Source: a bacterium
Lineage (GTDB): Bacteria; JAJVIF01
Reading direction: 5' to 3'
Assembly: GCA_022072165.1 (NCBI GenBank)
Contig: JAJVIF010000001.1
Span: 833,353-897,352 of the forward strand
DNA: 64,000 nt
A model generated the notes under the pieces. The model ran no database searches. It was not told the origin of the DNA and saw nothing but the letters and a program-made list of their open reading frames with translations. Below, in pieces: positions 59,087 to 64,000 of this stretch (its first letter is position 1; each line of letters opens with the position of its first letter). A program made the position numbers and the translations under genes.

Positions 59087-61645
59087 ATGGTCGCACGACA
59101 GGTGAGCAGCAGTCTGGCGCTTTTGGGGCTGACACTCTTGCTGGGGTGTCAGGGTGGGACGCAACCCGCAGGACTGGCCCCTGACCCAGCTCAGCCCAAC
59201 GCCGCCGCAGCTCCGGCCCCGGAGGGATCTTTCGGTACAGGGCTGCTCGGTGCAGCACGGCTGACTGTGAATCGACATACCGGCGAGGTGAGTCTGCTGG
59301 CTGCCCCGACTGGTGCTGCGGTCGGTGACTTTTTTGCGCTGGATGCGACTCAGTTTTTCACCTCCGATCCGTGTCGCGACTGCATGCGCCTCACCAGTTT
59401 TGCTTTTGCCGCTGACGAGCTGGAGCTGGAAGTCACCATCCGGCATCCGTTCCCGAATACCAGCCAGCGTCGGGATCTGGATGTATTCGATCCCCGGGTG
59501 ATCGTCTTCGCTCCGGCAAAGACAGAGTGGTCGTATGTCGAGTTCGATACGGCCCCAACCTATTTGCGGCCGAATCCGGTCGGCGGCGCTCCTTCTCCCG
59601 CCAAACTGTCGGCCAACACCAACTTCCTGCTGAAGAACGACGGGTACACCACCCGCTTTGACGAGCGGGTTGATTTCCTCTATGGCGTCAGTTACCAGGG
59701 GACGCTGAATCCGTTCCGTAACTACGCCACGCTGCTGATACCGAACGATGTGCTTTCGGGGCCAAATCCCGAGCGACGCTTCAGTCAGGATCGTGCCCCT
59801 GAATCGGAGACGTTCAACATTTACCTGCCGGATGGTGTAGATGTCTTCGAGGCGATCTTCGTGCTCGAAGCCAGCTACGGCCAGTCCGCAACCCGACCGA
59901 CCCGGATGAGCCCGACGTACTACGTCCCTGCGTTCAATCGCAAAGAGGCGTACGAACTGAAAGCTGCGGTCAGTCCGCCGGTGGCCGGGCTGGAGTATCT
60001 GAGTCAGATGGATGTGTCAGTCTCGGTGTTGGACTGGCAGCAGCAGTCGCCATTGGATCTGACCTACCCCAATCCAGCAAATCTGGATGCCGTCCCGGTG
60101 TCCAGCAAAGTCCGCGATATCACGATTGTCCTGCCTGGCTGGTCGGCCAATCCGATGACGGTGGTTTCACCGAACAGCGGCGTCGGCACCCCCTCTTCTC
60201 CGCTGATCTACTCAGCGGTGCTGGAACGCGACGAAATCTTTCCGCCCCGTCCGGACGCGGTGTTGCCACTGCTGGTCATCGCGACTGATGAGATGCAGGG
60301 GCAGGTCATGAGCAACACCAACCCGGCATTCGACTTGGGGACCTCGTACGATGCGGCCGCATACTACATCGAGCGGATCCCGCTCAACGTAGCCCAGACA
60401 TTCGCCACTGGTCCTTCGGCTCCGGGCATGATGGTTGCGACAACAGGCGCCAGGATTCGGACCGCGCCCTACGCCAACGCAGACGAAGGTGCCGCACAGA
60501 TTGAGCCGGTCTACATCTCCCCCCTGGACAGCCAGGGGCGAGCGCCGGCCCGGGACCTGCGTTTCCTGGTAGCTCCGCTCACCGGTGATTTCCGACTGAT
60601 TACCCCGCCAGGCACGCTCGTTCCGCAAAACGTCGTCTACACCACTGGCGAGAAGCCGATCGACGACTATCCCGATACTCCGAACGCCCATCCCAATCCG
60701 GGTGCGACCATGCCGGTGACATCACTCGCGGCGCTTCCTAACGGGAACTTCATTACAGGCTTCGGGGATCACAACTTCACTGTCAATCCGATTCGCTTCA
60801 GCACAGGACTGACAGACCGGGTGGCGAACAGCGATTTGGTACGTACCTGGCGCACCGGTGGTGCGGGGACCACCCTTGGGCCACGGCTGTCGCAGGGTTG
60901 CGGTAGTGCGCCGGGACCGGCGTTTGGGGCGCGGGTGCGTCAGGTCCTCTCGGCACCTGGGATTGTCCTGGGAAGTCGGAGCAATTTGCTGGGTTTCATC
61001 TCAGCCGGTCTGAATTCTGAAGACTGCGCTAACTTTGTGCGACTGGATTACTACGGCGCGCCTTACTCATCTGAAAGTGACCGGATCTTCTCAGCTAACC
61101 TGAAGACTATCGCGCTTGACCTGTTTGGAGGGGTCGAGACAGAGCCGAACTACCGGCAGTTCCGGGGGGTCGAGCCCCTGGGCTTCAGGAATGCGAATCA
61201 GTGGCTTCATGCGGCGTTCTTCGGCAACCGGGTGGTGCTGTTCAATGTGCTGCAGAACTTCAGTCCAGTGACGCGGAGCTCCGTGCCAAATGTGTTAGGC
61301 ACTCGCAGCACGGGGGTCGAAAACATCGTGGATATGGCCTATGTCCCCTACGACCCGGACTACCCCTTTGCCATTGGCGGTGCTCCCCAGAGTACCGACT
61401 GGCTCCTGCTCCTGGTGCGTGGAGGACTTGGCGGCTACCGGCTGCTGGCCCTGGATGCGACGGATACCTCTCTCCCGCTTGTCGCGGACTGGAATGGCGC
61501 AACGCCGGGGAGCTGGGGCATGGGGACACCGATCATTACCGACATGGACTTCGACCAGGTGAATCGCATCCTTATCCTGAGCTACGACAGCAATGGCGTG
61601 TCAGCCGGTGGCGACATCCTCTCCACCCTGCTGATGACTTTCTGA
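59087..61645 (+). CDS. large secreted lipoprotein, CxxC type, third of three
   Basis: 852 aa from the ATG at 59087 (GGGGAGG upstream). Lipobox LLGC (Cys21). N-module: DFFALDATQFF, Cys96 and Cys99, HPFP at 120-123, RRDLDVFDPR, NDGYTTRFDERV, APESETFNIYLP, YYVPAFNRKEA and VLDWQ. C-module: AHPNPGATMPV, NGNFITGFGDHNFTVNP and SYDSNGVSAGGDILSTL. A 112-nt gap with a leader hairpin separates it from the second gene, and a strong terminator follows. The three genes are a tandem duplication that has since diverged. Function unknown. Confidence 0.87.
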   Translation: MVARQVSSSLALLGLTLLLGCQGGTQPAGLAPDPAQPNAAAAPAPEGSFGTGLLGAARLTVNRHTGEVSLLAAPTGAAVGDFFALDATQFFTSDPCRDCMRLTSFAFAADELELEVTIRHPFPNTSQRRDLDVFDPRVIVFAPAKTEWSYVEFDTAPTYLRPNPVGGAPSPAKLSANTNFLLKNDGYTTRFDERVDFLYGVSYQGTLNPFRNYATLLIPNDVLSGPNPERRFSQDRAPESETFNIYLPDGVDVFEAIFVLEASYGQSATRPTRMSPTYYVPAFNRKEAYELKAAVSPPVAGLEYLSQMDVSVSVLDWQQQSPLDLTYPNPANLDAVPVSSKVRDITIVLPGWSANPMTVVSPNSGVGTPSSPLIYSAVLERDEIFPPRPDAVLPLLVIATDEMQGQVMSNTNPAFDLGTSYDAAAYYIERIPLNVAQTFATGPSAPGMMVATTGARIRTAPYANADEGAAQIEPVYISPLDSQGRAPARDLRFLVAPLTGDFRLITPPGTLVPQNVVYTTGEKPIDDYPDTPNAHPNPGATMPVTSLAALPNGNFITGFGDHNFTVNPIRFSTGLTDRVANSDLVRTWRTGGAGTTLGPRLSQGCGSAPGPAFGARVRQVLSAPGIVLGSRSNLLGFISAGLNSEDCANFVRLDYYGAPYSSESDRIFSANLKTIALDLFGGVETEPNYRQFRGVEPLGFRNANQWLHAAFFGNRVVLFNVLQNFSPVTRSSVPNVLGTRSTGVENIVDMAYVPYDPDYPFAIGGAPQSTDWLLLLVRGGLGGYRLLALDATDTSLPLVADWNGATPGSWGMGTPIITDMDFDQVNRILILSYDSNGVSAGGDILSTLLMTF

Positions 61646-61678
61646 CACCGTCTGCGCACTGTGTCTGCTGCAGTACGA

Positions 61679-61706
61679 AGACCGGCCCTACTGGGGCCGG
61701 TCTTTT
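61679..61706 (+). terminator. Rho-independent terminator after the lipoprotein trio
   Basis: AGACCGGCCC / GGGCCGGTCT, a perfect 10-bp stem with loop TACTG, followed by TTTG. It lies 33 nt after the stop of the third lipoprotein gene. Confidence 0.9.
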
Positions 61707-61745
61707 GTGTTGCTGCTGTCTGCTCTGGCATATGCCGGAAGTCCG

Positions 61746-63818
61746 CTACGCCACTTCTTCCGCCACGAGGTGCTTGCGCGCCTCGATGATCTTAATGGCG
61801 CGATCCGGCGGCACTTCGTCGTAGTGGCTGAAGTTCAGGTTGAAGAGCCCCTGACCCGCCGTGAGGGAGTTGAGATCCGCCGAATAGGTCGAGACTTCCT
61901 CCAGGGGAATTTTCGCCCGGATGATGGAGTTCTTCCCCTTCTGATCAGTCGAGGTGATGCGACCTCGCTTGGAGCTCAGGTCCCCCATGATGTCGCCCAT
62001 GTACTGGGTGGGGACTTCCACTTCGATGTCGTAGATCGGCTCCAGCAGGATCGGCTGGGCCATCAGCACACCCTTCTTGTACCCGATGGAAGCGGCGATC
62101 TTGAAGGCCATTTCGGAGCTGTCGACCGGGTGGTAGCTGCCGTCATAGAGCGAGATCTTCATGTCGACCGCCGGGAACCCGGCGACTGCGCCCCGCTCCA
62201 TGGCTTCGACAAGCCCCTTCTCCACGGCCGGGATGAAGTTGTTCGGGACCACACCACCGACCACGGCATCGACGAACTCGAAGCCACCGCCCCGGGGGAG
62301 AGGCTCCAGGCGAAGCCAGGTGTCGCCGAACTGTCCGCGACCGCCGGACTGCTTCTTGTGGCGTCCCTGGACTTCCGCCCGTCCCTTGATGGTCTCTTTG
62401 TACGCAATCTCCGGGCGATGGGTGTCGACCTGCGTGTTGAAGCGCTTGGCCAGACGTCCCAGCATGATGTCGACATGAAGCTGACCCATGCCGGAGACGA
62501 TGGTCTCGTGGGTTTCCGGGTCGCGATTCCAGTGGAACAGCGGGTCCTCTTCGGCGAGGCGCTGGAGCCCCGAAGAAAGCCGGGTTTCGTCATTCTTGGT
62601 CTTCGGTGTGATGGCGAGAAAGACGACCGGGCTGCTGAGCTTCAGGGGCGGGAAGACCACCGGTGCAGCTTCAGTGGCGAGGCTGTCGCCCGTATGCGCT
62701 GACTCCAGCTTGCCGATCGCGCCGATTTCACCTGCGGAGAGGGAGTCGACCTGGACGACCTCCTTACCCTTGAGCAGGTAACAGTTGCCTGCCTTGCTCC
62801 GCTCGCTCTTGCTGCTGTTGTAGACCTGCATCTCCGGCTTGAAGACGCCGGAAAAGACCCGAATCACCGACAGCTTGCCGATGAACTGATCAATCGAGGT
62901 CTTGATCACCAGAGCTGCCGGCAGGCCGTCGGTCTTGCTATCCACCACGGCATCGCCGCCGTTGAGGGTCGCCGCCTGTGGCGGCATATCGGCAGGGCCG
63001 GGGAAGATATCGACCAGGCTGTCCAGCAGAGATGCCACCCCGAGGAGGTCTTTGGAAGAGCCACAGAGGACCGGAATCACCTCCCCGCGGCTGATCGCTG
63101 CCCGGAGGGCGGCGGTCAGCTGCTCATAGGGAAGATGACCTTCCTCGAGGTACTGATTCATCAGGGCCTCGTCGGAGACCGCGACATTCTCCACCAGCGT
63201 GTTGTGGGCTTCCTGCGCGATATCCGCGAGATCTGCCGGGACATCCTGTTCCACGATCTGGCCGCTGGCATCCTTGATGAAGGCCCGCATCTTCAGGAGA
63301 TTGATGACTCCTTTGAATTCCGCGCCTTCGCCGACCGGGATGCGGAGCGGCGTTATACCGCTGTACATCTCGCTGAGGTCCTTCACCGACTGGTTGAAGT
63401 TCGCATTCTCGGCGGCCATTCGGTCGATGAAGAAGGCCCGGGCTTTTCCGAGGTCGCTCGCCCACTCCATCGGCTTCGAGGTTCCCACCATGAAGCCATC
63501 GACTGCGCTCAGAACGCCAATGGCGATGTCCACACCCCGCAGGATGGCCGCCGCTTCATGAAAGAAGTCCATCGCCCCGGGGCAGTCCGCCAGAGTAATC
63601 CGGTGCCCCCGGTGCTCGATGGGAAAGAAGGCGGTCGACAGCGACTGACGTCGGTCCTTTTCGTCTTCCAGATAGTCGAAGACCGTGTTACCAGCAGCGA
63701 CATCCCCCATCCGGGAGGACCCTCCCGTGACATGGACCATGGCTTCCGCCAGGGAGGTCTTGCCGCTGCCGGCCTGCCCAATGAGGGCGACATTGCGCAG
63801 CTTAGACAGCTCAAACAT
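61746..63818 (-). CDS. elongation factor G-like GTPase with altered G motifs
   Basis: 690 aa from the ATG at 63818 (AAAGGAG 10 nt upstream). Five-domain EF-G architecture: P-loop GQAGSGKTS (14-22), domain II, then a GRGQFGDTWLRLEP-like domain IV region (QSGGRGQFGDTW) and the C-terminal domain V (EPIYDIEVEVPTQYMGDIMGDLSSKRGRI). It belongs with EF-G-like or EF-G2 proteins rather than the main EF-G. G3 reads DCPGAMDF where DTPGHVDF is usual, so the catalytic His is Ala. The G4 NKxD appears as DRMA. Nucleotide specificity or GTP hydrolysis may therefore differ. The canonical fusA is not in the window. Confidence 0.88.
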   Translation of the reverse strand: MFELSKLRNVALIGQAGSGKTSLAEAMVHVTGGSSRMGDVAAGNTVFDYLEDEKDRRQSLSTAFFPIEHRGHRITLADCPGAMDFFHEAAAILRGVDIAIGVLSAVDGFMVGTSKPMEWASDLGKARAFFIDRMAAENANFNQSVKDLSEMYSGITPLRIPVGEGAEFKGVINLLKMRAFIKDASGQIVEQDVPADLADIAQEAHNTLVENVAVSDEALMNQYLEEGHLPYEQLTAALRAAISRGEVIPVLCGSSKDLLGVASLLDSLVDIFPGPADMPPQAATLNGGDAVVDSKTDGLPAALVIKTSIDQFIGKLSVIRVFSGVFKPEMQVYNSSKSERSKAGNCYLLKGKEVVQVDSLSAGEIGAIGKLESAHTGDSLATEAAPVVFPPLKLSSPVVFLAITPKTKNDETRLSSGLQRLAEEDPLFHWNRDPETHETIVSGMGQLHVDIMLGRLAKRFNTQVDTHRPEIAYKETIKGRAEVQGRHKKQSGGRGQFGDTWLRLEPLPRGGGFEFVDAVVGGVVPNNFIPAVEKGLVEAMERGAVAGFPAVDMKISLYDGSYHPVDSSEMAFKIAASIGYKKGVLMAQPILLEPIYDIEVEVPTQYMGDIMGDLSSKRGRITSTDQKGKNSIIRAKIPLEEVSTYSADLNSLTAGQGLFNLNFSHYDEVPPDRAIKIIEARKHLVAEEVA

Positions 63819-63848
63819 CGATGCGAAGCTCCTTTGTGGCTGACGATC

Positions 63849-63869
63849 GCCTCCCAGCGAGTGGGAGGC
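63849..63869 (-). other. leader stem-loop before the EF-G-like gene
   Basis: GCCTCCCA / TGGGAGGC, 8 bp perfect with loop GCGAG, about 30 nt before the start codon on the minus strand. Possible translation control. Confidence 0.4.
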
Positions 63870-63937
63870 CCCTTGGCTTAGGTGGCGATCCGCGTGTCGC
63901 GCATCGCTCCGGACATCCTGCAATGCTGGCAGGGGAA

Positions 63938-63958
63938 GCCCCCGGAAACACCGGGGGC
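63938..63958 (-). terminator. GC-rich hairpin near the window end
   Basis: GCCCCCGG / CCGGGGGC, 8 bp perfect with a 5-nt loop. On the minus strand it is followed by TTCCCC, a weak tail. It probably ends transcription of a gene beyond the window edge that lies upstream of the EF-G-like gene. Confidence 0.5.
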
Positions 63959-64000
63959 CTGACTGGCTCATCTTACGCGGTAACAGCGGTGTTTCTCAAC

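Noticed and set aside
1-64000. CRISPR arrays, insertion sequences, prophage
   Set aside because: No regularly spaced repeats, transposase, integrase or phage structural motifs were seen on either strand.

Overview
The window comes from a GC-rich bacterium with a double membrane. Evidence for the outer membrane is a pair of LptF/LptG-type permeases and at least ten predicted secreted lipoproteins. It respires: there is a complete 14-subunit complex I operon (nuoA to nuoN). It appears to make menaquinone by the futalosine route, because mqnD is present, and aroK and aroQ feed chorismate to that route. No phage, transposon, CRISPR array or plasmid gene was seen. I cannot place the phylum from this window alone. 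The mix of lineage-specific lipoproteins and an altered nuo operon suggests a poorly sampled lineage.

Layout. 1-5.7 kb: two tandem lipoprotein-family genes (the first cut by the window edge) converge on a shorter relative. 5.9-9.9 kb: tRNA-His, aroK-aroQ, a small lipoprotein, an acyl-CoA ligase. 9.9-16.7 kb: a minus-strand group of two large lipoproteins flanking a secreted M18 aminopeptidase. 16.8-27 kb: mqnD, a TPR protein, an SPFH lipoprotein, a GAF/sigma-54 activator, ffh, ftsY, murI, rph, rdgB and a FliK-like protein. 27-45.6 kb: the nuo operon on the minus strand, read from one strong promoter at 45.6 kb. 45.7-53.5 kb: two small envelope proteins, the LptF/G-like pair, hflX coupled to a KamA-family radical SAM gene, a four-repeat secreted protein and a glutaredoxin. 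53.8-61.6 kb: three tandem lipoproteins of about 850 residues. 61.7-63.8 kb: an EF-G-like GTPase.

Two things stand out. First, eight large genes (about 19 kb) share a roughly 370-470 residue N-terminal module. Its marks are a lipobox, an HPF(P) motif, a following DL-containing strand and often an NADGY segment. It is joined to three different C-terminal modules, or to none. I recognise no described family that covers it. Second, the nuo operon is remodelled. A diiron ferritin-like gene sits between nuoC and nuoD, and a HEAT-like exported protein sits between nuoH and nuoI, translationally coupled on both sides. NuoE carries a TolA-like coiled-coil tail of about 270 residues, and NuoM carries an acidic tail of about 78 residues. 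The nuo promoter overlaps a perfect TGTGA-N6-TCACA palindrome of the CRP/FNR type.

Several genes have a TANNNT -10 box only 6-9 nt before the start codon, which points to frequent leaderless transcripts. All functional statements rest on motif reading; no database search was possible.
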